From: Gordonia zhenghanii
GTDB taxonomy: Bacteria; Actinomycetota; Actinomycetes; Mycobacteriales; Mycobacteriaceae
Length of the DNA: 64,000 nt
NCBI RefSeq assembly: GCF_021738965.1
Contig: NZ_JAKKOQ010000010.1
Location: forward strand, 52,921 to 116,920
Reading direction: 5' to 3'
Part shown: positions 44,263-52,896 of the stretch, one piece after another
Layout of the letters: the number at the start of each line of letters is the position of its first letter
Position numbering within the stretch: position 1 is the stretch's first letter
The notes under the pieces: generated by a model
The model's database searches: none
The model's input: the letters and a program-made list of their open reading frames with translations, nothing else
Told to the model about the DNA's origin: nothing
Translations under genes and position numbers: made by a program

Positions 44263-45708
44263 ATGGCCGACGAAACGACCGCACGCGCCCAGATCGGAGT
44301 CACTGGACTCGCCGTCATGGGCTCGAACATCGCCCGGAACTTCGCCCGCCACGGGTACACCGTCGCGCTGCACAACCGCAGCATCGGCAAGACCGACGCG
44401 CTGATCGCTGAGCACGGCGGCGACGGCGACTTCGTCCGCACCGAGACGATGGCCGAGTTCGTCGCATCGCTGGAGCGCCCGCGCCGCGTGTTGATCATGG
44501 TTCAGGCAGGCGCAGCCACCGACTCGGTGATCGAAGAACTCGCGTCCCTCATGGAGCCCGGCGACATCATCATCGACGGCGGCAACTCGCTGTACACCGA
44601 CACGATCCGCCGCGAGAAGGCGATGAGCGAGCGCGGCTTGAACTTCGTCGGTGCAGGCATCTCCGGCGGCGAGGAAGGCGCGCTCAACGGGCCGTCGATC
44701 ATGCCGGGCGGCCCTGCAGAGTCGTACAAGTCGCTGGGCCCGATGCTCGAGTCGATCGCCGCGCAGGTCGACGGCGAGCCGTGCTGCACGCACATCGGCG
44801 CCGACGGCTCGGGTCACTTCGTGAAGATGGTGCACAACGGCATCGAATACGCCGACATGCAGCTCATCGGCGAGGCCTACGACCTCATGCGCAAGGCACT
44901 CGACCTACCGGTCGACGAGATCGCTGGCGTCTACCGCACATGGAACACCGGTGACCTCGACTCCTACCTGATCGAGATCACCGCCGAGGTCCTCGCACAG
45001 GTCGACGCCGCGACCGGTAAGCCGCTCGTCGACGTGATCGTCGACGCCGCAGGACAGAAGGGCACCGGGCGCTGGACTGTGAAGTCGGCGCTGGACCTCG
45101 GCATCCCGGTTACCGGCATCGGCGAAGCGGTCTTCGCTCGCGCGCTGTCGAGCGCTGGCGACCAGCGCAAGCAGGCACAGGGACTCGCATCCGGTGCGCT
45201 CGCAGCGGCCCCGACCGACAAGGAAGCATTCGTCGAAGACATCAAGAACGCGCTGTACGCGTCGAAGGTTGTCGCCTACGCGCAGGGCTTCGACCAGATC
45301 AAGGCCGGCAGCGTCGAACACGGGTGGGACGTCAAGCCCGGCGACCTCGCGACCATCTGGCGCGGCGGCTGCATCATCCGCGCCAAGTTCCTCAACCGCA
45401 TCCGTGACGCGTACGCGGAGAACGCGGAACTGCCGAGCCTGCTGCTCGATCCGTACTTCCGCGACGCCGTCGAGAACGCCGTCGACAGCTGGCGCCGCGT
45501 CGTCTCCACCGCGACCCTGATGGGCATCCCGGTTCCGGCATTCGCGTCGTCGCTGTCGTACTACGACGGTCTGCGCGCCGAGCGCCTGCCTGCCGCTCTC
45601 GTCCAGGGGCAGCGCGACTTCTTCGGCGCCCACACCTACCGCCGCACCGACAAAGAGGGCTCGTTCCACACGTTGTGGAGTGGCGACCGATCCGAGATCG
45701 AGGCGTAG
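44263..45708 (+). CDS. gnd: 6-phosphogluconate dehydrogenase (decarboxylating)
   Basis: Oxidises 6-phosphogluconate to ribulose 5-phosphate and CO2 with NADP in the pentose phosphate pathway. It has 481 residues from ATG 44263 (GGAGAG at 44252-44257), the long form. Rossmann motif GLAVMGSNIARNFARHG (about 12-28), NRS NADP-specificity loop, IIDGGNSLYTDT, substrate loop GAGISGGEEGALNGPSIMPG (129-148 region), catalytic K in HFVKMVHNGIEYADMQ and the C-terminal FGAHTYRRTDKEGSFH tail that reaches the partner active site. All expected residues are present. Confidence 0.97.
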   Translation: MADETTARAQIGVTGLAVMGSNIARNFARHGYTVALHNRSIGKTDALIAEHGGDGDFVRTETMAEFVASLERPRRVLIMVQAGAATDSVIEELASLMEPGDIIIDGGNSLYTDTIRREKAMSERGLNFVGAGISGGEEGALNGPSIMPGGPAESYKSLGPMLESIAAQVDGEPCCTHIGADGSGHFVKMVHNGIEYADMQLIGEAYDLMRKALDLPVDEIAGVYRTWNTGDLDSYLIEITAEVLAQVDAATGKPLVDVIVDAAGQKGTGRWTVKSALDLGIPVTGIGEAVFARALSSAGDQRKQAQGLASGALAAAPTDKEAFVEDIKNALYASKVVAYAQGFDQIKAGSVEHGWDVKPGDLATIWRGGCIIRAKFLNRIRDAYAENAELPSLLLDPYFRDAVENAVDSWRRVVSTATLMGIPVPAFASSLSYYDGLRAERLPAALVQGQRDFFGAHTYRRTDKEGSFHTLWSGDRSEIEA

Positions 45709-45753
45709 GCAGGGGATCGCCACGCGTTGAGCCTGATTCTTCACGCGGGGATC

Positions 45754-45819
45754 GAGCGTTCCTCACGCGGTGAGCGAGCGTTCCTCACGCGGTGAGCGAG
45801 CGTTCCTCACGCGGTGAGC
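45754..45819 (+). repeat. Three exact 22-base tandem repeats
   Basis: The unit GAGCGTTCCTCACGCGGTGA plus GC occurs three times head to tail after gnd, with a partial copy on each side. It is not coding. It is followed by the second repeat cluster at 45861-45979. Confidence 0.9.
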
Positions 45820-45860
45820 GAGCGAGCGTCACGTCATGAGCGAGAGCCTTCACACGCTGA

Positions 45861-45979
45861 TCGAGCGGAGTCGAGATCCCGGTCTCGACTCCGCTCGACC
45901 GGCGGACGGAGGTCTCGACTTCGCTCGACCGGCGGACGGAGAGCTCGACCAGCAGAACAGCTCGACCGGCGGACGGAGG
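45861..45979. repeat. 16-base inverted repeat followed by degenerate 30-base REP-like repeats
   Basis: TCGAGCGGAGTCGAGA (45861-45876) and TCTCGACTCCGCTCGA (45883-45898) form a perfect stem with a 6-base loop. The right arm begins a 30-base unit repeated at 45881-45910 and 45911-45940, with two shorter copies up to 45979. The same core recurs at 53221-53243. It probably acts as a terminator or REP-type element between gnd and the next gene. Confidence 0.8.
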
Positions 45980-46003
45980 GCGATACGCCGGTAGGCTGAG
46001 ACG

Positions 46004-46381
46004 ATGACCACTGTCGGGGAGATCGCCGAAGCGAAGTACGTCATGTTGACCACCTATCGGAAGACCGGGGAGGCCGTGGCGTCACCGCTGTGGGCGGTCC
46101 GTGACGGAAACGATCTCGTCATGTGGACCGTCCGCGACTCGTGGAAGGTCAAGCGACTCCGCCGCGACAACCGGGTGCTCGTCCAGAAGTGCGACGCACG
46201 CGGATCCAAGACCGTGGGGCCGCAGGTCGCAGGCATCGGAACGGTGAACGACGACGGTTCCCGGGCGGGCGACATGATCATCAAGAAGTACGGGATCTTC
46301 GGTCGACTGACCGTCCTGGGCTCGCGACTTCGACGCGGGGCAGCGGGAACCGTCGAGGTCCGCGTCCACGACGTGGTCTGA
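46004..46381 (+). CDS. PPOX-class F420-dependent oxidoreductase
   Basis: The product has 125 residues with a split-barrel flavin/deazaflavin-binding fold: KYVMLTTYRKTGEAVASPLW, WTVRDSWKVKRLRRDNRVLV and a short C-terminal strand set. The TYRKxGxxxxxPxW pattern is typical of F420-binding PPOX proteins of mycolata. The substrate is unknown; family members reduce quinones, biliverdin or aflatoxin-like compounds. It stands alone between the repeat cluster and a convergent peptidase gene. Confidence 0.88.
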   Translation: MTTVGEIAEAKYVMLTTYRKTGEAVASPLWAVRDGNDLVMWTVRDSWKVKRLRRDNRVLVQKCDARGSKTVGPQVAGIGTVNDDGSRAGDMIIKKYGIFGRLTVLGSRLRRGAAGTVEVRVHDVV

Positions 46382-46399
46382 CCGGTAGGTCTGCGCGAC

Positions 46400-47617
46400 C
46401 TACGAGTCGGTCAGCAGGTCCACTGCGGCGCGCACGTAACTCTGCGCCGCAAACACCAACTCCGACAGTCCGACGGACTCGTCGGGCTGGTGCGCCTGAG
46501 TGTTGATGTCGCCTGGGCCGAGCACCACTGTCGGGACGCCGAGCGAGGTGCTGATGAAGCCCCCGTCGCAGGCGGCAGTCCAGCCACCGACCGGAGCGTC
46601 GAGCGCTGCTTTCGACGCTGCCGACACCAGGGGATGGCCGACGTCGGTTGCGAAGCCGGGCAAGAACATCGTCGGCGTGACCCGCACGTCTATCCCGTCG
46701 ACGACGATCCCCGCTGCGTGGATGTCGGCGAGCAGCCGATCGCGGATCTCGTGGACGTCCTCGCCGGGCATCAGTCGTCGGTCCACGCCGAGGGAGCACG
46801 ACGGTGCGACCACCGAGATGCCTTGTCCGCCTTCGATGGTCCCGACGTTCCAGGTGCCGAAGCCGAGGAGGGGATCCGGTGCTGCGGCCAGCCGGACCTG
46901 ATCGGCGCGGATCACCTCGATGACGCGTGCGGCAGCGTCGATGGCGCTGACGCCGTCGCTCGGACGACCCGAGTGCGCGGCGCGTCCAGTCACCTCGATC
47001 TCGAAATACGACGCGCCCCGGCAGCCGCGCACCACCTCCATCCGTGTCGGCTCGGCGACGATGCAGCCGGCGAACTCCTCGACACCGGTCATCCGGTGCA
47101 GGAGATCGGGGTTCGCCACGAGATGACGGACACCCGCGCCGTGCTCCTCTTCGTCGACCGTGACGACCAACTGAACCGGGCCCGACAGTTCGAGACCGAA
47201 CTCGCTTGCCCGCGCCAACGCCGACATCGCGGCGACCGCGGCGGCGATCCCGCCCTTCATGTCCGACGCTCCGCGTCCGATGATCAGATCGCCGTCACGG
47301 CGCGGTACGAACGGATCCGCCGACCAGTCCGGCCCTGCAGGCACTACGTCCGAGTGGCCGAGGAACATCAGGCCGGGGCCAGTGCCGCCGATCGGAGCCG
47401 TTGCGACGAGGTTCGGACGCCCCGGAGCGGCCTCGACGACGTCCACGGCGAACCCGGCGGCCCGGCACGCGTCGGCCAACACCGCGACCGCCGACTCTTC
47501 GGTCCCGCCGGGGTTGACGCTCGGCTCGGCGATCAAAGCGCAGGTCAGAGTGTCAATCGCGGCGGCGTCGACAGCCTCGAGCAGCGCGGCGAGCGCGTCG
47601 TCGCGTCGTGCGGTCAC
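46400..47617 (-). CDS. M20-family metallopeptidase (ArgE/DapE/carboxypeptidase-type)
   Basis: The product has 405 residues from GTG 47617, supported by GAAGGG six bases upstream. Di-zinc hydrolase signature: H-x-D in LGHSDVVPAG, bridging Asp in GRGASDMKGGIAA, catalytic Glu pair in TVDEEEHGAG, Glu in VAEPTR and a final His in NTQAHQPDES. A lid/dimerisation domain lies in the middle (EIEVTGRAAHSGRPSDGV). It deacylates or cleaves an N-acyl amino acid or dipeptide; which one is not visible. Transcribed towards the PPOX gene. Confidence 0.92.
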   Translation of the reverse strand: MTARRDDALAALLEAVDAAAIDTLTCALIAEPSVNPGGTEESAVAVLADACRAAGFAVDVVEAAPGRPNLVATAPIGGTGPGLMFLGHSDVVPAGPDWSADPFVPRRDGDLIIGRGASDMKGGIAAAVAAMSALARASEFGLELSGPVQLVVTVDEEEHGAGVRHLVANPDLLHRMTGVEEFAGCIVAEPTRMEVVRGCRGASYFEIEVTGRAAHSGRPSDGVSAIDAAARVIEVIRADQVRLAAAPDPLLGFGTWNVGTIEGGQGISVVAPSCSLGVDRRLMPGEDVHEIRDRLLADIHAAGIVVDGIDVRVTPTMFLPGFATDVGHPLVSAASKAALDAPVGGWTAACDGGFISTSLGVPTVVLGPGDINTQAHQPDESVGLSELVFAAQSYVRAAVDLLTDS

Positions 47618-47684
47618 GGGGTTCCCTTCGTCGGCGTTCGAGTCGTGCGTGGTTCGCGGGACGTTCGATAGTAGGATATCGGTG

Positions 47685-48653
47685 ATGACCATTGTCTATT
47701 TCGTGATTGCGGCGCTCGCACTGGCCGGTGCGGCGGTTCTGTTGTGGCTTGACCGTAACCGGTCCGAACAGGTCCACCACCAGCGTGCAGTGTGGGGCGA
47801 GACGCACTCCTTCAAGTTCCGCGACAGCGACAGCAAGCTGCGCACCGTCTTCAAGCGTGCCTCCATGGACGCGCCGGATCACGTGCAAGTACGCGACGTG
47901 GCCTACGGGGTCTACGATGGCGCCGAAGCAGTCGTGTTCGACCTGGAGGAGACCGCCACCGTGGTCGCCGTTCGACGTCCGGCCGCCTCGTCGGTCACCG
48001 TCGACCTCCGGTACGAGGACGTCCTCGCTCCGGCCGAAGACGATGTCGACCTCCTCGGTGCGATGGGTTCGCGTGTCATGTTCGCGAGCAACCTCGATGC
48101 CGCGCGTCGCGTCTGCGACCGCCGCATGGTGACGCTCGCGACCGAGGCGCCCGACTACCTCGAGATCCTGTGGAACGAAGGCAACTGGGTCCTCGGCTCG
48201 ATGCCGGTCACCACGGACGACGAGCGACTCGACGTCGCACTCGACTCGGTGCGCCGTTTCGCCGATCTACTGCGCGTGCTGCCGCCCGCCGTCGATCCGC
48301 AGGACTCGCCTGATCCCCGCGACCCGCACGGCCCCATTCGCGAAGAACTCGCGGATGAGAAGACGGAGTCGTTGCGCGACAAGGAGCGTCGTCGCCGCGC
48401 CGAAGCCGCTGAGGCGGCGCGCACCGACGACGCAGCCCGCGGTGGATCGTTGCTCGACAAGACTCCGCGTCCGTCGTCACGTCCTGCCGCGCGCCCCGCA
48501 CCCGTCTCGGACGAGCCGTCCCGGGTGGAGCCGATCCGCAGGCCCGCACCGCAGCCCGCCGCTCCGGACCCGACTCGTCCGGCGCCCGCGCCGCGCGCGC
48601 CCCGGATGGATCCGCCGAACCTTCCCCCGCTGAACGACCCGCGCGGCCGCTGA
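47685..48653 (+). CDS. Conserved membrane-anchored protein (Rv0383c-like)
   Basis: The product has 322 residues from ATG 47685. One N-terminal membrane helix (IVYFVIAALALAGAAVLLWL), then a cytoplasmic or exported globular region (residues 25-205) and a low-complexity Pro/Arg/Ala tail (last 100 residues). Its position directly before pyrE, near clpB, and its architecture match the conserved protein Rv0383c of M. tuberculosis. Function unknown. It lies 31 bases from pyrE, so the two are probably co-transcribed. Confidence 0.82.
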   Translation: MTIVYFVIAALALAGAAVLLWLDRNRSEQVHHQRAVWGETHSFKFRDSDSKLRTVFKRASMDAPDHVQVRDVAYGVYDGAEAVVFDLEETATVVAVRRPAASSVTVDLRYEDVLAPAEDDVDLLGAMGSRVMFASNLDAARRVCDRRMVTLATEAPDYLEILWNEGNWVLGSMPVTTDDERLDVALDSVRRFADLLRVLPPAVDPQDSPDPRDPHGPIREELADEKTESLRDKERRRRAEAAEAARTDDAARGGSLLDKTPRPSSRPAARPAPVSDEPSRVEPIRRPAPQPAAPDPTRPAPAPRAPRMDPPNLPPLNDPRGR

Positions 48654-48684
48654 CGCGTCGCGCACCCATTCGAAAAGGACAACG

Positions 48685-49227
48685 ATGTCGGACGCCGCTG
48701 CTCGCGCACGCCTGGCCGAACTCGTCACCGAACTCGCCGTCGTCCACGGCAAGGTGACGCTCTCGTCCGGGAAAGAAGCCGACTATTACGTCGACCTGCG
48801 CCGCGCCACGCTGCACAACGAAGCGAGCAGGCTTATCGGCACGCTGATGCGTGAGCTGACGTCCGACTGGGACTACGCGTCCGTCGGTGGACTCACCCTC
48901 GGCGCCGACCCGGTCGCAACGTCGATCATGCACGCCGACGGTCGGCCAATCGACACGTTCGTCGTCCGCAAAGCTGCGAAGACGCACGGTATGCAGCGGC
49001 GGATCGAGGGTCCGGACATCGCGGGACGCAAAGTCCTTGTCGTAGAAGACACTTCGACTACGGGAGCGTCACCGTCGCAGGCTGTCGAGGCCGCCCGTGA
49101 GGCGGGCGCCGACGTCGTCGGCGTCGCGACCGTCGTCGACCGCGCGACGGGCGCCGACGAGGTCATCGCTGCGCTCGGGGTTCCGTACCGTTCGCTGCTG
49201 GGCCTGGCCGATCTCGGCCTTGCCTGA
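48685..49227 (+). CDS. pyrE: Orotate phosphoribosyltransferase
   Basis: Forms OMP from orotate and PRPP in pyrimidine synthesis. It has 180 residues, close to mycobacterial PyrE. The type-I PRTase PRPP loop VLVVEDTSTTGAS lies near residues 115-127. Catalytic-loop lysines are in FVVRKAAKTHGMQ. The N-terminal hood LSSGKEADYYVDLR binds orotate. It starts at ATG 48685 with AAAGGA upstream. The 3' end overlaps the methyltransferase reading frame by 8 bases. Confidence 0.96.
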   Translation: MSDAAARARLAELVTELAVVHGKVTLSSGKEADYYVDLRRATLHNEASRLIGTLMRELTSDWDYASVGGLTLGADPVATSIMHADGRPIDTFVVRKAAKTHGMQRRIEGPDIAGRKVLVVEDTSTTGASPSQAVEAAREAGADVVGVATVVDRATGADEVIAALGVPYRSLLGLADLGLA

Positions 49228-49903
49228 CTCCCCGGACTCGGACGGCGCAGGCCCCACCGAGTGGGCGACCGGCGTCGGACCCGCAGTAGGTGTCGGGCCG
49301 TGGGCGGACGAGCGTCCCGGTGTCGCTCCTGACGATCCCCGTCTCGATCCCGAGTTGGTGGCCGACGGCGACCGCCGCAACGTGGTCGACGAGTATCGCT
49401 ACTTCTCGCGGGAGGCGATCGTCGCCGACCTCGACACCCGCCGTCACGACTTCCATGTCGCCATCGAGAACTGGGCGCACGACGCGAACATCGGCACCGT
49501 GGTCCGCACCGCGAACGCCTTTCTCGCCGCCGAGGTCCACATCGTCGGACGACGCCGCTGGAACCGCCGCGGCGCCATGGTCACCGACCGTTATCAGCAT
49601 CTGCGCCACCATGAGAACGTCGACGACCTCGTGGCGTGGGCTCGCGACAACGACCTTGCGGTGGTCGCCGTCGACAACACTCCCGGAGCATCGCGCCTAG
49701 AGACCGTGGAGCTTCCACGTCGCTGCATCCTGCTGTTCGGTCAGGAGGGCCCCGGCGTGAGCGAACAGGCGCAGGAGGTCGCAACGATGACGGTGTCGAT
49801 CGCCCAGTTCGGATCGACCCGCAGCATCAACGCAGGCGTGGCCGCGGGCATCGTCATGCACCGCTGGATCGCAGCGCACGCGGACCTGGATCAAGCCTGG
49901 TGA
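49220..49903 (+). CDS. SpoU/TrmH-family RNA 2'-O-methyltransferase
   Basis: AdoMet-dependent RNA methyltransferase with the three SPOUT motifs: NIGTVVRTANAFLAAEVHIV (motif 1), CILLFGQEGPGVSEQ (motif 2) and STRSINAGVAAGIVMHRW (motif 3). It is the counterpart of Rv0380c beside pyrE. The start is uncertain: TTG 49220 overlaps the pyrE stop and gives 227 residues; GTG 49358 or a nearby start would give a form nearer 180 residues, closer to the M. tuberculosis protein. The Pro/Gly-rich first 45 residues lack homology that I recognise. Confidence 0.88.
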   Translation: MPDSPDSDGAGPTEWATGVGPAVGVGPWADERPGVAPDDPRLDPELVADGDRRNVVDEYRYFSREAIVADLDTRRHDFHVAIENWAHDANIGTVVRTANAFLAAEVHIVGRRRWNRRGAMVTDRYQHLRHHENVDDLVAWARDNDLAVVAVDNTPGASRLETVELPRRCILLFGQEGPGVSEQAQEVATMTVSIAQFGSTRSINAGVAAGIVMHRWIAAHADLDQAW

Positions 49904-49967
49904 GGGATCAAGCCTGGTGAAGGATCAGGCCCAGTGAGGGATCAGGGCCAGTGAGGGATCAGGCCCG
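49890..49967 (+). repeat. Degenerate 17-base tandem repeat across two convergent stop codons
   Basis: Four full copies and one partial copy of the unit ATCAAGCCTGGTGAGGG (49890-49906, 49907-49923, 49924-49940, 49941-49957, then partial). The first copy contains the stop of the SpoU gene, and the last partial copy contains the end of the convergent nitroreductase gene. Confidence 0.85.
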
Positions 49968-50369
49968 CGTCAGCTTCAGCACCGGGATGGTGCGGACGCC
50001 CTTCGTCTTCTCCTCGTATTCGGCGAATCCGGGGAAGCGACCGGCTTGCTCGGCATAGATCCGGTCACGTTCTGCCCCAGTCACTTCGGTCACGGACACG
50101 TCGAAGGTCTCGGTGCCGATCTCGACCGTCGCTCGGCCTGCGTCGACGAGGTTGTAGTAGTACGCAGGGTTGGTCGGCGCCCCGCCCTTCGACGCGAAGA
50201 TGTAGACGACAGCGGGATCGTCGTCGTCCGGCAGGTACATGACCGGGGCAACGCTCTGCTTGCCCGACTTCCGTCCCACGTGGTGGACGAGAACCATGGG
50301 TGCACCGTCGAACGGTCCGCCGACCCGCCCCTCGTTGGCTCGGAACTCCTCGATGATCTGTGTGTTCAT
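49959..50369 (-). CDS. Deazaflavin (F420)-dependent nitroreductase-family protein
   Basis: The product has 136 residues from ATG 50369 (a GTG at 50378 adds three). Split-barrel DDN-type fold: MVLVHHVGRKSGKQSVAPVM, YIFASKGGAPTNPAYYYNL, ATVEIGTETFDV and IYAEQAGRFPGFAEYEEKT. Actinobacterial DDN relatives reduce quinones or nitro-drugs with reduced F420. Its 3' end falls in a 17-base tandem repeat. Confidence 0.9.
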   Translation of the reverse strand: MNTQIIEEFRANEGRVGGPFDGAPMVLVHHVGRKSGKQSVAPVMYLPDDDDPAVVYIFASKGGAPTNPAYYYNLVDAGRATVEIGTETFDVSVTEVTGAERDRIYAEQAGRFPGFAEYEEKTKGVRTIPVLKLTRA

Positions 50370-50605
50370 ATCGCTCACTCGTCGGACATTACGAGCCGGT
50401 CGACACTCTCGCGCGCGTCATCGCCTAGACGAGTTCGATCCGCGAGAAGCCCCGACCGCGCGGACAATGAGTTGCCGCGAAGTCGTGAGTTGAATCACAA
50501 TGGGCCGCTGACTCTTCCCTGGTTAAGTCATCTGACTGATTATTGACGGGCACGATGTCGTACGGCACTGCAACGCCATGAGGAGGTGGTCGTCACATCC
50601 GACGG

Positions 50606-51230
50606 TCAGCCGGTTGTCACCGGAGCCGACCACAAGCCGACGAGTCCGTCGACCACTGCATCGGAGAACCCCTGCCACGACGTCGAGTCGGAGGCGCCGA
50701 GTTCGTTCCTCCTGCGTTCGAAGTCGGCGAAAGTCGTGATCAGAATGTTCTGCGTCATCAGGTTGCGGACTCGGACGGTCTCTTCCGCGAGCGGGGGCAG
50801 TGCCGCGTACATGCCTGCCAACGTCACCGCGAGCGACTCCGATCGAGCCGCTTCGGTGTACAGAACGGGGGCCGTCGTCGGATTGGTGGCCATCGCCAAC
50901 CAGAACTGACCGAAGTAGCTCAGGCCGGGTCCGGCGCCGATGTACTCCAGTTGTGGCTGAATCAGGCACCGCAGCCAGTCGCGCAGCTCCGGCGACGATC
51001 CGATGCCGTCGATGCTCCGCTGCCGAATCACGTCGAGACGCTCCACGTGCATACGCAGCAAGGTGCGCAGAAGCTCTGTGCGGGAACCGAAGTGGTAGCC
51101 GACGGCGTAGTTGTTCGCCTGCCCCCGCAGCCTCGCTGATCTGACGGTTCGACACGGCGTCAAGGCCCTGCTCGGCGAACAGGCGCTCGGCGCAGGAGAG
51201 CAGGCGTTGACGCGTCTCGTCGGCCTTCAT
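50606..51230 (-). pseudogene. TetR-family regulator with a one-base frameshift in a C5 run
   Basis: From ATG 51230 the DNA-binding domain reads MKADETRQRLLSCAERLFAE, then QGLDAVSNRQISEAAG. At 51122-51126 the plus strand has five Cs; with four, the protein continues as QANNYAVGYHFGSRTELLRT and on to a stop at 50606 (about 206 residues in all). The shift falls between helix 2 and the recognition helix, so the present sequence encodes no functional repressor. A homopolymer base-call error is the simplest reading. It is divergent (85 bases) from the cholesterol-oxidase-like gene, which it would be expected to control. Confidence 0.85.
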
Positions 51231-51315
51231 GCCCCGATCCTTCACGACCCGGTCACCGCTCACCCGCACTCCTTCGTTCGCACCATTGTTCCCCATTGAA
51301 AGGCTCCAACTCCGC

Positions 51316-52896
51316 ATGCCCATCACACGTCGAACATTTCTCGCCGGAGCACTGGCGGCCGGGTCGTCTGCCGCGGGGCTCGCGATGAGCCCACTCGCGA
51401 GTGCCGCGCCACGCCGCGTTCGGACTGAGACGTCGGACCACCGCGTCATCGTCGTCGGCTCCGGCTTCGGTGGAGCTGTCACGGCTCTGCGCCTCACCCA
51501 GGCGGGTGTTCGGGTGCTACTCCTCGAACGGGGCCGCGAATGGAAGACCGGGCCCAACGCGCGCACGTTCCCGAGTCCCACGAACCCGGACAAACGCATG
51601 CTGTGGCATAAGAGTGCGCCTCAACTGTTCGGTCGTCCGTTCTCGCCGGAACCGTATACAGGCCTCGTCGACGCCGTGGTCGGCGACAACGTGACGGCAG
51701 TGACGGCGGCCGGGCTCGGCGGCGGAAGCCTTCTCTACCAAGGGATGTCACTGGAGCCTGTGGAGCACGTGTTCAATGAGCACTTGCCGGAGCAACTGGA
51801 CTGGGCGCGTATGCACGCCACGTACTACCCGCGGGTGTGGAAGATGCTGCAATTGCAGACGGCGCCCGACTCGCTCATCCGCACGCCCGAGTACAAGGCG
51901 GCACGACTGTTCGCCTCGCAAGCGCGCAAGGCCGGGCTGCCGGTGTCGAAGATTCCGATGCCCATCGACTGGCAGTACGCCCTCGACGAGATCGCTGGCA
52001 AGATGCGGCCCTCGTACACGGACGGATCCGGTGCGCTTGGTGTCAACAACGGTGGCAAGCACAGTGTCGACACCAACTACATCAGGCAGGCTCGGGCCAC
52101 CGGACTGCTGACCGTCGCGACCTTGCACGAGGTGTCCGAGGTGACGCGGGCGAAGGACGGACGCTGGAAGTTGGCGGTGACGCAGACGGACGAGAACGGT
52201 GATCCGGTCGCACACAAGACCATGACTACCAAGGCCCTCGTGATGTCGGCGGGCAGCGTCCACACGACGCGGCTCCTCCTGCGGGCGCGGGGAACAGGCG
52301 GCGTGGACCTGCCCGACGCACTGGGCACCGGGTGGGGGACCAACGCCGATCGCATCTACGTGTGGAGCAACCCGAACCTCGACTTCGGCGCCGTGCAGGG
52401 CGGTCCAGTCGTGTACGGCAGTCTGAACTGGGATCGGGCCGACTCCGCGCACACGGTGATCCAGGCGTCGATCCCGTCGTTCGGCGTGGACGCGCACAGC
52501 ACGATGATGGTCGGCTACGGCGTGAGCCGATCGCGAGGGGCGTTGCGATACGACGCGTCGACAGGCGACTCCCGCCTGCACTGGCCCGCGGGTGGCGACC
52601 GGAAGATCCAGTGGGGGCACATCCACCCGACTGCGCTCAAGATCGCAGGCGAGGGGGCGGTGCTCACCGACTCGAACCGTTTCCTCAACACCACGTGGCA
52701 TCCGCTCGGCGGTGCCGCTATGGGTGCGGTGTGCGACCTGGAAGGGCGCGTGCACGGCCAGAAGGGGCTCTACGTGATCGACGGTGCGCTGATACCCGGC
52801 ACTGCGGCCGCCTGCAATCCGTCGATGACGATCGCCGCCGTCGCCGAACGCGCCCTGGACCGCATCGTCCGATCCGACGTCGGCCCGATCATCTGA
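51316..52896 (+). CDS. GMC-family cholesterol-oxidase-like flavoprotein, Tat-exported
   Basis: The product has 526 residues from ATG 51316. A twin-arginine signal, TRRTFLAGALAAG (4-16), ends in ASA near residue 30. FAD motif VVGSGFGGAVTALRL (46-60), GGGSLLYQGM flavin block, active-site H462 in TWHPLGGAAMG and N501 in NPSMTIAAVAER, equivalent in context to the His and Asn of Streptomyces class I cholesterol oxidase. The C-terminus YVIDGALIPG and DRIV also fits. Oxidation of 3-beta-hydroxysterols with oxygen is therefore likely, but related GMC enzymes act on other steroids or alcohols. The non-covalent FAD form is inferred. Confidence 0.85.
   Translation: MPITRRTFLAGALAAGSSAAGLAMSPLASAAPRRVRTETSDHRVIVVGSGFGGAVTALRLTQAGVRVLLLERGREWKTGPNARTFPSPTNPDKRMLWHKSAPQLFGRPFSPEPYTGLVDAVVGDNVTAVTAAGLGGGSLLYQGMSLEPVEHVFNEHLPEQLDWARMHATYYPRVWKMLQLQTAPDSLIRTPEYKAARLFASQARKAGLPVSKIPMPIDWQYALDEIAGKMRPSYTDGSGALGVNNGGKHSVDTNYIRQARATGLLTVATLHEVSEVTRAKDGRWKLAVTQTDENGDPVAHKTMTTKALVMSAGSVHTTRLLLRARGTGGVDLPDALGTGWGTNADRIYVWSNPNLDFGAVQGGPVVYGSLNWDRADSAHTVIQASIPSFGVDAHSTMMVGYGVSRSRGALRYDASTGDSRLHWPAGGDRKIQWGHIHPTALKIAGEGAVLTDSNRFLNTTWHPLGGAAMGAVCDLEGRVHGQKGLYVIDGALIPGTAAACNPSMTIAAVAERALDRIVRSDVGPII

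Noticed and set aside
41419..44835. Very long open frame on the reverse strand opposite clpB and the start of gnd
   Set aside because: It mirrors the strong codon bias of clpB and gnd; the translation is His/Arg/Asp-rich without any domain, while the forward strand encodes complete conserved proteins.
45754..45979. CRISPR array
   Set aside because: Repeats are directly adjacent with no unique spacers and there are no cas genes.
49890..49967. CRISPR or VNTR coding repeat
   Set aside because: 17-base units are contiguous and contain stop codons in the SpoU frame; no spacers.
51100..51230. Programmed frameshifting in the TetR gene
   Set aside because: No slippery heptamer with downstream structure is evident, TetR proteins are not known to use it, and a C5 length error explains the break.
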